From the NCBI RefSeq assembly GCF_004364245.1, contig NZ_SOAV01000013.1, forward strand, positions 211,139-275,138: DNA of 64,000 nucleotides. The letters are read 5' to 3'. Within the stretch, counting starts at the first letter, position 1. Every line of letters begins with the position of its first letter. The translations under genes and the position numbers were made by a program. This document shows, one piece after another, positions 45,175-53,234 of this stretch. The notes beneath the pieces were generated by a model. That model was not told where the DNA came from. It was given only the letters and a program-made list of their open reading frames with translations, and did not search any database. The stretch is from Streptomyces sp. BK208. GTDB taxonomy: Bacteria; Actinomycetota; Actinomycetes; Streptomycetales; Streptomycetaceae.

Positions 45175-46110
45175 ATGAAGCTGATTCAGCGGGCTGCTGG
45201 CGCGGTCGTCGGCTCGGCGGTGGGTGACGCGCTGGGCGCCCCCTTCGAGTTCGGCCCCCAGCGGGCGTTCTCCGCGCGGTTTCCCGCGCCTGGTGCCGGT
45301 GGCGAGATGTGCGGAGGCGGTGGCTGGGACCCCGGCGAGGCCACCGACGATACGCAGATGGCCGTCCTCGTCGCGGAGTCCCTGCTGGAACGGGGCAGGC
45401 TGGATCTGCCGGACATCTTCGCCCGCTTCCAGCGGTGGGCGGCGTCAGAACCGAAGGACATCGGCTTGCAGACGGAAGACGTCCTGACCAACGGCATGCC
45501 CTGGGACCTCGCTGCCGCTATCCATTTCCAGGTCAATCAACGAGCGGCCGGAAACGGCTCCTTGATGCGGGCGGCGACCTCCTCGGTTCACTTCGCGGCC
45601 GCTGGCCAGGAAGCCACCATGGACGCTGCGCGCCGCATCGCTGCTCTCACCCACGGAGACCGAGCGGCCTGGGAGGGTACCGCGATCTTCCACGAACTCA
45701 TCCGCGCCACTCTCGAGGAAGTCGACCCTCTCGCCGCACTCCCGGACATCCTGGGCCTCATCCACCCCGGCCACCGTGGACGGTACGCCGTAGTCCTCTC
45801 GCCCGACTGGCACCCCGAGCAGGCGACCGAGTTCAACGGTGCGGTCTGGCCCTGCCTGGGCTCCGCCGTCTGGGCCCTGCGCACCACCACCAGCTTTGAG
45901 GACGCCATACGCGCCGCGATCGACCTCGGAGGTGACACGGACACCGTCGCTGCAGTCACCGGAGGCCTCGCGGGGGCGTACTACGGGCTGGACGCAATCC
46001 CCGTCCGCTGGACCCAGCCGCTCCATGTCCCTCTCCCAGGCTTCGACGGACGGGTGCTGCACCTGACAGACCTGCTGCGCCTCGCGCACCGCCTCGCGGG
46101 AGAGCCATGA
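45175..46110 (+). CDS. ADP-ribosylglycohydrolase family protein
   Basis: A 311-residue ARH/DraG-like enzyme that removes ADP-ribose or related groups. Metal and substrate motifs are present: AVGDALGAPFEF, EATDDTQMAVLVAESLLERG, AAGNGSLMRAA and DLGGDTDTVAAVTGGLAGAYYGLDAIPVRW. These Asp/Thr residues bind the two Mg ions. There is no signal peptide. The ATG at 45175 is the family start. It is a stand-alone gene among relics. In Streptomyces such enzymes may reverse toxin or endogenous ADP-ribosylation; its target is unknown. Confidence 0.93.
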   Translation: MKLIQRAAGAVVGSAVGDALGAPFEFGPQRAFSARFPAPGAGGEMCGGGGWDPGEATDDTQMAVLVAESLLERGRLDLPDIFARFQRWAASEPKDIGLQTEDVLTNGMPWDLAAAIHFQVNQRAAGNGSLMRAATSSVHFAAAGQEATMDAARRIAALTHGDRAAWEGTAIFHELIRATLEEVDPLAALPDILGLIHPGHRGRYAVVLSPDWHPEQATEFNGAVWPCLGSAVWALRTTTSFEDAIRAAIDLGGDTDTVAAVTGGLAGAYYGLDAIPVRWTQPLHVPLPGFDGRVLHLTDLLRLAHRLAGEP

Positions 46111-46147
46111 TGAGACGGGCACGGCAGCCCACATAAATGGGGAGCTG

Positions 46148-46412
46148 GTGGTGTGGGGAGCCGACTGCCCGGTGTTTGAGCGGCTGCGGCAGCGCCACCA
46201 CACCCTGCAGCCCGGCGACTATGTCAGCCTGCGCGGCGGCCGCGGCACCGACTCGGACGCGAAGAACGTCATCCACCGTCAGAACCGCACCCTCATCTGG
46301 AACAACGACAAGGACACGCCTCTACTTCAACAAGCCTTCCGGCTCCCGCGCCGACGTCGACGCCTGCACCAAGAAGGCCAACGACCGCGACGGCACCGGC
46401 TGCATCACCTAG
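46148..46412 (+). pseudogene. Lamin-tail-domain protein remnant
   Basis: The first frame reads VFERLRQRHHTLQPGDYVSLRGGRGTDSDAKNVIHRQNRTLIWNNDKDT. A second frame gives YFNKPSGSRADVDACTKKANDRDGTGCIT. The IWNNDKDTA-tail with a following Asp/Ser/Gly strand is the signature of LTD domains in secreted actinobacterial proteins. The frameshift near 46318 and the missing N terminus make it non-functional. Confidence 0.55.
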
Positions 46413-46559
46413 CACGGCTGACCCGCCCCCCGGGACAGGGCCGGCCGCCCGGCGGCCACCTCCGGTCCTGCGTCTGCACCATCGACTGTTGGCGGTGGGG
46501 GAGGGGGCACACCCCGTGGGCCCTGGGCTGTGACCGAGCGGCCATTTCTGCGGCCCGTC

Positions 46560-47504
46560 TCAGGCACCCTGACCCTCGCCCGTCCAGAGGCTCTCCACGG
46601 CCCGCGCCGGGCCGCCCACTCGGCTGACTTCCTCCATGGCCACCCGGACGAACGCCCGTAGCCGGGCCGTCTCGTGACCGGTGGGCCAGACCAAGGCGTA
46701 GTCGATGTCCGGGGAGTCCGTGAGCGGCTTGAAGACCAGGCCAGGGCGGCTGTAGTAGTGCGCGCCGGCCGCGGCCACCGGTGTCACGCCCTTGCCCGCC
46801 AGGACCAGGGAGAGCGCATCCTCCCAGTGCGTCATCGCCTGCCCGTGCGGGATGGGCCGCCCTGACGGCGTCTGCCGCGGGAAGTGGTGGTCCAGCCAGT
46901 GCGCCGGCACGTTCCCGGCGACCGTCAGCAGCGTCGCCTCCGCCAGGTCCTCGATGCTCACCGAGTCCCGCTCCGCGAACGGGTGCGCGGACGACATCAG
47001 CAGCACTCTGGGCTGCGACACCAACACCGGCCCCAGCGTCAGGTCGGGTTCGGCGATCGGAGGCTCGGTGACCTGCAGCTCGACGTCGCCTGCGCGTAGC
47101 GGACCGAAGGGGTCCGAGATCTGCACCTGGCGAACCTGGACGTCCACGCCCGGGTGCTGGCGCCCGAACACCTCGGTGATGTTGTGCAGCAGATGGCCGG
47201 TGAACGCACCGGAAAAGCCGATCCGCAGCGCGCCGGTGATCCCCCGTCCGGCCGACATGGCCCGCGCGACCGCTTCCCCCACCCCCCGCCACGCGGGCGC
47301 GAGGTCGGCCTTGAGCTGCTCCCCGATCGGTGTGAGCGTGACCTGACGGCTGGTGCGGTCGAACAGCTTGGCACCGATCCGGCGCTCCAGCCTGGCGATG
47401 GTCTGGCTGACCCGGCTCTGTGAGACGCCCACGCTCTCGGCGGTCCGCCCGAAGTGCAGTTCTTCAGCGAGAGTCAGGAAAATCTCGATCTCCTGGCGTT
47501 CCAT
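46560..47504 (-). CDS. LysR-family transcriptional regulator
   Basis: A 314-residue LysR protein. The HTH is MERQEIEIFLTLAEELHFGRTAESVGVSQSRVSQTIARLERRIGAKLFDRTSRQVTLTPIGE. The periplasmic-binding-like effector domain follows (ITGALRIGFSGAFTGHLLHNITEVF; VLLMSSAHPFAERDSVSIEDLAEATLLTV). It diverges from the DHA2 transporter and MBL-fold gene, which it probably regulates. A six-base inverted repeat, AACGAT (47543-47548) and ATCGTT (47564-47569), in the shared region is a possible binding site. Confidence 0.95.
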   Translation of the reverse strand: MERQEIEIFLTLAEELHFGRTAESVGVSQSRVSQTIARLERRIGAKLFDRTSRQVTLTPIGEQLKADLAPAWRGVGEAVARAMSAGRGITGALRIGFSGAFTGHLLHNITEVFGRQHPGVDVQVRQVQISDPFGPLRAGDVELQVTEPPIAEPDLTLGPVLVSQPRVLLMSSAHPFAERDSVSIEDLAEATLLTVAGNVPAHWLDHHFPRQTPSGRPIPHGQAMTHWEDALSLVLAGKGVTPVAAAGAHYYSRPGLVFKPLTDSPDIDYALVWPTGHETARLRAFVRVAMEEVSRVGGPARAVESLWTGEGQGA

Positions 47505-47646
47505 GACCGAATCTCCCCGCGTCCTTCATGTCACCGACCTCGAACGATGAGCCCAGCGAATCGATCGTTGCACAGATCGTGCTTGTTGCGCAGGGCTCCC
47601 GGTTCGAGGCTGATCAGGTCCGTCGAACAGCCTGGAAGGACCACTC

Positions 47647-49119
47647 ATGGCCGTCACCGAATCCGCACCATCCGCCCGGCAGGCTCAGGACGTCGCCGCG
47701 CCACCCGGGCCCGCCGCCGACGGTGCCGCCCTCGGGACACGAGAGTGGCTGGTGCTGATCACTCTGTGCTGCGCGACCTTCATGTGCGGCTTGGACTTCT
47801 CCATCGTCACCGTCGCCCTGCCCGACATCGGCACCGCCCTCGGCTTCTCCTCGGCCGGCACCCTGCAGTGGGTGGCCACCGCCAGCCTGCTGCCGTCGGC
47901 GAGCCTGCTGCCCCTGTTCGCCCGGGTCGCCGATCTGATCGGCCGCAAGCGGCTGTTCACCCTTGGCGTCGCCGTCTTCACTCTGTTCTCTCTGGGCGCC
48001 GCCCTCGCCGACAGCCCCGGCATGCTGATCACCACCCGCATCGGCCAGGGCACCGCTGCCGCGATGATCGCCCCGTCCGCCATCGCCCTGATGACCGGCT
48101 ACTTCCAGGAAGGCCCCAAGCGCGCCCGTGCGCTCGGCCTCAACGGCGCCGTGATGTCGCTGGGCTTCGTGCTCGGCGCGCTCGGCGGCGGTGTCATCAC
48201 CAACGGCTTCAGCTGGCGCTGGACCATGGTCGTGCTGTGTGCGATGGGTGTGCTGGCGCTGGCCGGCGCGCTGGCCCTGCCGTCGATCCACCAGTCCGGT
48301 GCGGCCCGGCGCATGGACATCCCGGGTGCCGTCCTGGCGACCCTCGGCCTCTTCGGCCTGGTCTACGGCATCTCCACCGGCGGTGACGAGGGCTGGATCC
48401 GCCCCTCGGCGCTCGGTCCGATCATCTGCGGACTGGTCCTGTTGGCCGTGTTCCTGCTGGTCGAACGACGCCACCCGGAGCCGCTGGTGCCGCTGTCCGT
48501 ACTGAACCGGCGCTGCGTCAAGTGGTCGGGGCTTCTCGGTGTCATCACCTTCGGCATGTGCGCCGGCACGACCGTGCTGCTGAGCCTGTACATGCAAGAC
48601 GTGCTGGGCTTCACCGCCCTTCAGGCCGGCCTGAGTTACCTCGGGGAGGGCGCCGCCGCGACACTCGGCGGCATGTACGTCGCCCGGCTGCTCGGCCGGT
48701 TCGGCGGGGTCAAGGTACTGGCCGCGGGCCTGTTGATCCAGGGCGCCGGCACGGTCGCGATGTTCACCCTGCCCGCAGACGTGAACCTGACCGCCCTGCT
48801 CGTCACCTCGTCGGTCATGGGGCTCGGACACGTCTTCAGCGTCGTCTCCTTCATCACCGTGATGACCACGGGCGTCACCGAGGAGGACCAGGGCGTCGTC
48901 GGCGGCCTGTCGCAGCTGCCGCAGTACGTGGCCGCGATCGGCGTCTCCGGGCTGAGTGCGATCGCCGCCGCCCGCACGGGCGCCCTCTCCTCCGGCGCCG
49001 TCCCGTCCCGCGCCGACATCCTGGGCGGACTGCACGCGGGCATGGTCACAGCGGGCGTCGTCGCCCTCGCGGGCGCCCTGCTCGCCGGCACCGTACTGCG
49101 CAAGCGGACGACAGCGTAG
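47647..49119 (+). CDS. DHA2-type MFS efflux transporter
   Basis: A 490-residue, 14-helix drug:proton antiporter. Typical segments are WLVLITLCCATFMCGLDFSIVTVALPDIGTAL (motif D1), LFARVADLIGRKRLFTLGVAVF (motif A), and LGFVLGALGGGVITNGFSWRWTM (motif C). GGAAGGA precedes the ATG at 47647. It is 127 bases from the MBL-fold gene and on the same strand, so co-transcription is likely. With LysR control, the cluster is consistent with export or detoxification of a hydrolysable compound. Confidence 0.95.
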   Translation: MAVTESAPSARQAQDVAAPPGPAADGAALGTREWLVLITLCCATFMCGLDFSIVTVALPDIGTALGFSSAGTLQWVATASLLPSASLLPLFARVADLIGRKRLFTLGVAVFTLFSLGAALADSPGMLITTRIGQGTAAAMIAPSAIALMTGYFQEGPKRARALGLNGAVMSLGFVLGALGGGVITNGFSWRWTMVVLCAMGVLALAGALALPSIHQSGAARRMDIPGAVLATLGLFGLVYGISTGGDEGWIRPSALGPIICGLVLLAVFLLVERRHPEPLVPLSVLNRRCVKWSGLLGVITFGMCAGTTVLLSLYMQDVLGFTALQAGLSYLGEGAAATLGGMYVARLLGRFGGVKVLAAGLLIQGAGTVAMFTLPADVNLTALLVTSSVMGLGHVFSVVSFITVMTTGVTEEDQGVVGGLSQLPQYVAAIGVSGLSAIAAARTGALSSGAVPSRADILGGLHAGMVTAGVVALAGALLAGTVLRKRTTA

Positions 49120-49246
49120 GCCATCCCGTGCCCGGCACACGGCACCGTCCGCGCACCCGGCGCGGCCGCCCACCGCCACGCGGCGGGCGGCCGCGCCTCC
49201 CGTGTCAGAGCCGCACCCCACGCTTTCTACCGCGAGGAAACCAACC

Positions 49247-50074
49247 ATGAACGACAACCGACTGCGCAGGCCCTCCGCCGTGTGCACCCTGCGCGTGGGT
49301 GAGCTGAAGGTCAGCTACGTGCCCGACGGGGCGATGCTGCTGAAACCGGCCGGCACCCTCCCCTCAACCGTGGACCGCCAGTGGAGCAGATACGGCAACT
49401 ACCTCAACGACACCCACCGGCTGGTCGCCAACACCGGCGGCCTCCTCGTCGAACTCGGCCCGAGGGCTCTGCTGATCGACGCCGGTTTCGGCCCGCACGC
49501 GGTACCGGAAGACCCTGACCACCCCTACCGGGGTGCCGTGCACGGCGGCTCGCTGCCCGGCAACCTGGCCATGCTCGGGCGGTCGCCGACGAACATCGAG
49601 ACGGTGGCTTTCACCCGCCTCCACACCGACCACACGGGCTGGGCCGGCGTCGAACCTCCCCTGTTCACCCGGGCCACCTTCGTCATCCCGAAAGTCGAGT
49701 GGGACCACCGCGACGCCGCCGCGACGGCCCTCGAACCCCGCGCCCGACTGGTACTCAACGGCGACGAGATCTTCCCCGGTGTCCACGCGCTCACCCTGCC
49801 CGGCCACACCGCGGGCCACACCGGCTTCGTCATCGCCTCGCACGGCACGCGCCTGCTCGCCTTCGGCGACACCCTGCTCTCGCCCCTCCAGATACGACAC
49901 CCCGAGTGGTCCGCAGTCTGCGACGCGGACCCCACCCAGTCCGAGTGCCACCGCCGCCGTCTGATCACCGAACTCCTGAGCCCGGGCACCCTCGGCTTCG
50001 GCATCCATTTCGCGGACGTGGTCTTCGGCTGGGTCCGGCCGCACGGGAAGGGTGCCGCCTGGCATCCTCTGTGA
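49247..50074 (+). CDS. Metallo-beta-lactamase-fold hydrolase
   Basis: A 275-residue MBL-fold protein. The metal motif is TRLHTDHTGWAG (HxxDH region), with later ligands in LPGHTAGHTGF and LLAFGDTLLS. The N-terminal strand VSYVPDGAMLLKPAG and LLVELGPRALLIDAGFGPH fit quorum-quenching or lactonase-like members. The ATG at 49247 has GAGGAA upstream; the open frame from 48956 overlaps the transporter and is a shadow. Together with the transporter and the LysR gene it may cleave an exported or imported ester or lactone. Confidence 0.92.
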   Translation: MNDNRLRRPSAVCTLRVGELKVSYVPDGAMLLKPAGTLPSTVDRQWSRYGNYLNDTHRLVANTGGLLVELGPRALLIDAGFGPHAVPEDPDHPYRGAVHGGSLPGNLAMLGRSPTNIETVAFTRLHTDHTGWAGVEPPLFTRATFVIPKVEWDHRDAAATALEPRARLVLNGDEIFPGVHALTLPGHTAGHTGFVIASHGTRLLAFGDTLLSPLQIRHPEWSAVCDADPTQSECHRRRLITELLSPGTLGFGIHFADVVFGWVRPHGKGAAWHPL

Positions 50075-50382
50075 CCCCGGTGCCGTGAGTGGCCGTTCGG
50101 CAATCGGCGGTGCCCAGCAACCGTGACGCCATCCGCTGCGACTGGCTGGGTGCTGCTGACCCACCGGCGCGCACGGCCCCGACCTGGCCTGCCACTGAGG
50201 CTCGCGCCTGACCACCTGGGCCGCCGACTGTATGGGCCACAACGAGCTCCTCAACCGTCCACGTCTACGTCGGGCAACGGGACGGACCAGTAGAGACGGC
50301 CCTTGGCCAGCCCCTCCCCATCAGGGCGCATGCCGCTTACTTGGCGTACCTACCGGGTGCCAGCAGTACGACCAGACGTTGC

Positions 50383-50532
50383 TCAAGGCAGGTCTTCTGG
50401 TTCGGTTGAGGTGGTGGCCCACCGGGCGGCCAGGGCGGTGTGGAAGGTGAACATGGTCTTGTCGCCGGCTGCGGCGATGTCGACCACGACCAGGCCGGGT
50501 TCGGACACGTGTACGTCGTTGATCCCTTCCAT
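50383..50532 (-). CDS. DUF6207 family small protein
   Basis: A 49-residue protein, MEGINDVHVSEPGLVVVDIA and on through AGDKTMFTFHTALAARWATTSTEPEDL. The pattern of INxVHVSxPGLVVVDI, aromatic FTFHxALAARWAT matches the Streptomyces DUF6207 family as I remember it. Family members are usually 60-75 residues, so it may be slightly shortened. Function is unknown. Bases 50075-50382 hold no gene that I can support. Confidence 0.65.
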   Translation of the reverse strand: MEGINDVHVSEPGLVVVDIAAAGDKTMFTFHTALAARWATTSTEPEDLP

Positions 50533-50687
50533 GACCGGCACGACGCCGAGTCTTTTGGGCGGCAGTTCTCTTTCGCTTCGCATTCACCCCCGCGAGGTCC
50601 TCGTCGCACGCTCCCCGCCCGACGCACGCCTCTCGGGTGAGAACCTCCTGCCACAGTCTGGTCGTGGAAGTGACAGAAGGGGAAGCC

Positions 50688-50795
50688 TCAGCCCAGTTTC
50701 TTCCACACGATGACACCGATCAGCACGATCAAAGCAATAGCGCCGGCGACACCGGCCGCCTGGCCTTCGAAGAGGTACTCCCGAGCGAGGTACAT
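50688..50795 (-). CDS. 35-residue single-pass membrane peptide
   Basis: A very short gene with a strong Shine-Dalgarno sequence (AGGAAAGGA before the ATG at 50795). It encodes a polar N terminus MYLAREYLFEGQAAG, a transmembrane segment of about 17 residues (VAGAIALIVLIGVIVW) and a KKLG tail, predicting the Lys end inside. I do not know the family. The clean start site and helix argue that it is real. The region contains the DUF6207 gene on the same strand, 155 bases downstream. Confidence 0.6.
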   Translation of the reverse strand: MYLAREYLFEGQAAGVAGAIALIVLIGVIVWKKLG

Positions 50796-51029
50796 TACGC
50801 ATTCCTTTCCTGACGGCGCGCACAAGCGGGCTGGCGGGCCTCCGGGACAACGATGAGAAGGGCCTACCCGCGTACTCGCATACCCGCCGTGGTCAGAGTT
50901 CCGCGTGAGGACCAGCACAATGAAGACCTCGTTGATAGTCTTTTCTTTGTCGGGAGGGAGTGGCGCCCAACCGGCAGACCAAGGCAAGAACAGCGAAAGA
51001 GAACAAGGAATGAACCAGTAGCGATACGC

Positions 51030-51581
51030 CATTGGAAAGCGCGACGAAGAGGGGTTCTACCCCGTCACCGTCGACCAGACCCCGGCCGGAACCGTCCACC
51101 GCCGTCACGGCAGCTGGTACGCGACCATGCCCGGCCACCCCGCCCAGCGCGCCGCCGACAGACACCAGGCCGCCGCCCACCTCGTCACCCTCCTCGAGCA
51201 GGGCAAGCGTCCCACCCTCCCCGCACAGGCACCCGTCACCCCCGCCAGCCTGATCCACGGCCTCCGGGCAACCCGCTCCTACTCCCACCTCATGCCGAGG
51301 GTGCGCCTGAACCTGACCAACCTGGTCCGGGCCACAGAGGCCATGGCCCGGCTCGCGCAGGTGGGGATGGACCCCGCTAGGGCTACCCCGACGCGGACCA
51401 GCCGTGGCTGATGGGGTGCCGCTTCGGGTCCCCCCTGCGGGGCCGCAAAGGCGACAACACACCCCGCTCCCTCACCCGGCACCCCGGGTGCAAGCCCGTC
51501 GCCGACCATGCAGCAGCACTCAGCACCCTTGCGGCAGAACACACCTGGGAGTGCCCTTGCACCCCCAAGCGCCCCACCTGA
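51030..51581 (+). pseudogene. Hypothetical (mobile-element-like) gene, frameshifted
   Basis: The first frame reads IGKRDEEGFYPVTVDQTPAGTVHRRHGSWYATMPGHPAQRAADRHQAAAHLVTLLEQGKRP and later RVRLNLTNLVRATEAMARLAQVGMDPARA. It shifts near 51380 into YPDADQPWLMGCRFGSPLRGRKGDNTPRSLTRHPGCKPVADHAAALSTLAAEHTWECPCTPKRPT. The start is unclear: an ATG at 51010 is followed by an in-frame TAG. Four Cys sit in the C-terminal part. I do not recognise a family. Confidence 0.5.
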
Positions 51582-51741
51582 CTGAGCGAGTGCCGAGACA
51601 CCCTCGAAGCCATTCAAACGGCTCTAAGGGCTGTCCCGCAATGATCAAGAAGCACGCGCTCGCGGACGGGCGAGCTGTGAGAGGACACCGTGCGCCCCAC
51701 GGAACCGGCATGAGCTTCGTTCGCTGAGCCTGGGAAAACCG

Positions 51742-52359
51742 TTGGACCTGTTGGCGGTGGCACGTCATAGGGTTCGGGGCGCGGACACGCGGTTGGCGGG
51801 AAGGGAACGGTGGATGGCGGGGCTGTACGAGATCTGGCAGCGGGCGGAGGTATCGCGCCGACTTGAAGTGTTGTCGGGCTTCGTCGCGATGTGCGTGGCG
51901 GGGGACGACGACGCGCGACGCCGTCTCGCCCAGCTGGTTGCCAGCGCTGATGCGGCCCTCTCCGCCTCGCCTCCGGATTTGATGGTCGCCGCGGAGCACC
52001 TGGGCGAACTCGTCTGGTGGGCTGACACGGAGTGGGCCGATCACCCCTATCGTCCCGTTGAAGCCCGGCCTGACGAGGCCGACCGGCAGACGCGTGACTA
52101 TGCCAAGGATCTCCGACACGTCGCGCTCCCGGTCGGCGTTCGGGACGAGATGGGCCGCATCGAACTCAGTCTCGAAGTGCGGTTCCTGGCCCTCTGCCGC
52201 CAACCGGGGTTGGACTGCAGGTCCCGGCAGGACCTCTTCTACATTGCCGGGCGTGCCGCGATGGCCCTCGACCTCGGGCACCTGGAAGCAGCAGAGCGCG
52301 AGATCCAGCGCATGGAGCAGGTGGGTTCCGCGGAACACCGGGAGTGCCGCTGCGGCTGA
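51742..52359 (+). CDS. Unknown protein lying inside insertion-sequence copy 1
   Basis: A 206-residue, mostly helical protein starting at TTG 51742 (GTG 51757 is an alternative; neither has a clear ribosome site). It includes RERWMAGLYEIWQRAEVSRRLEVLSGFVAMCVAGDDDARRRLAQLVASADAALS and LGELVWWADTEWADHPYRPVEARPDEADRQTRDYAKDL. The C-terminal half reads FLALCRQPGLDCRSRQDLFYIAGRAAMALDLGHLEAAEREIQRMEQV. No family is recognised. It sits between the left inverted repeat and the transposase and is likely cargo. Its resemblance to orphan immunity-type proteins is speculative. Confidence 0.55.
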   Translation: MDLLAVARHRVRGADTRLAGRERWMAGLYEIWQRAEVSRRLEVLSGFVAMCVAGDDDARRRLAQLVASADAALSASPPDLMVAAEHLGELVWWADTEWADHPYRPVEARPDEADRQTRDYAKDLRHVALPVGVRDEMGRIELSLEVRFLALCRQPGLDCRSRQDLFYIAGRAAMALDLGHLEAAEREIQRMEQVGSAEHRECRCG

Positions 52360-52400
52360 GTCGCGGCTTCCGAGGTCCACAGGTGGAACGATCTCTTCAC

Positions 52401-53171
52401 GTGGCTGGTGTGATCACGGCGTCGGAACCGCATTGGATAGCCCCGTTCAGTGGGCTGCAACCGCGGGACTTCCGCAGGCTGATCGCTACTTTGCGCCGAG
52501 AAGGTGCTGCGCTGACTCGGCGGGGGCGCCCCTGGTCACTGCCGCTGGAAGACCGGGTGCTGCTGGTCACCGCGTACTGGCGCACCAACCTGACATTGCG
52601 CCAGCTCGCCCCGCTGTTTGGCATCTCCAAGTCAGCTGCCGACCGCATCATCGACCACGTTGGGCCGTTGCTGGCGCTCAAGCAGCGGCAACGCTTCCGC
52701 GCCGGCACCGTTCTCATCGTCGACGGCACGCTCGTGCCCACCCGCGACCACAGCGCCGCTGAGCAGTCCAATAACTACAGGTACTCCACCAACCACCAAG
52801 TCGTCATCGACGCAGACACACGAATGGTCGTTGTGGTCGGACGGCCGGTGCCTGGCAACCGCAACGACTGAGAGGCATGGGAACTGTCCGGCGCGAGGGC
52901 CTCCGTCGGCCGTACCACCGTGATCGCGGACGGCGGTGACCGGGGCACCGGCCTGGTCATCCCGCACCGCCGCGAACCAGACCAGGCCGAACTCCCAGCC
53001 TGGAAGGAGGAACACAACGCTTCCCATCGCAAAGTCCGAGCCCGCGTCGAGCACGTCTTCGCCCGCATGAAGAGCTGGAAGATCCTTCGGGACTGCCGCC
53101 CGAAAGGCGATGGTGTCCACCACGCCATGCGTGGCATCGCACACCTACACAACCTGGCCCTCACCGGATAG
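52401..53171 (+). pseudogene. DDE transposase of copy 1 with internal stop
   Basis: Starting at GTG 52401, the frame reads ITASEPHWIAPFSGLQPRDFRRLIATLRRE, WRTNLTLRQLAPLFGISKSAADRIIDHVG (HTH), TVLIVDGTLVPTRDH (first Asp) and VVVVGRPVPGNRND. An in-frame TGA follows at 52869-52871. Beyond it the same frame continues IADGGDRGTGLVIPHRR (second Asp) and RARVEHVFARMKSWKILRDCR (Glu). The intact homologue at 56307-57074 has Ser at the stop position. The nonsense codon inactivates this copy. Confidence 0.9.
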
Positions 53172-53234
53172 ATGCGAGTCGGGGAGTGGTACGTCATGCG
53201 GCAGCTCAGAGATCATTTACGGGACAAGACTTAG

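Larger units (their letters stand above)
51627..53231 (+). mobile_element. DDE (IS5-like) element carrying an unrelated gene; copy 1
   Basis: The left end reads AGGGCTGTCCCGCAATGATC and the right end, read inward, AGTCTTGTCCCGTAAATGATC. TA flanks both sides. Inside lie an unknown gene (51742-52359) and, on the same strand, a transposase with a stop codon. The IS701 element at 53235 is inserted exactly at the right flank. Homologous ends bound copy 2 at 56241-57590. The transposase alone would need only about 800-900 bases. Confidence 0.6.

Noticed and set aside
52869..52871. In-frame TGA in the copy-1 transposase as possible selenocysteine or readthrough
   Set aside because: The homologous intact transposase has a Ser here and no selenocysteine context is seen; a simple nonsense mutation is enough.
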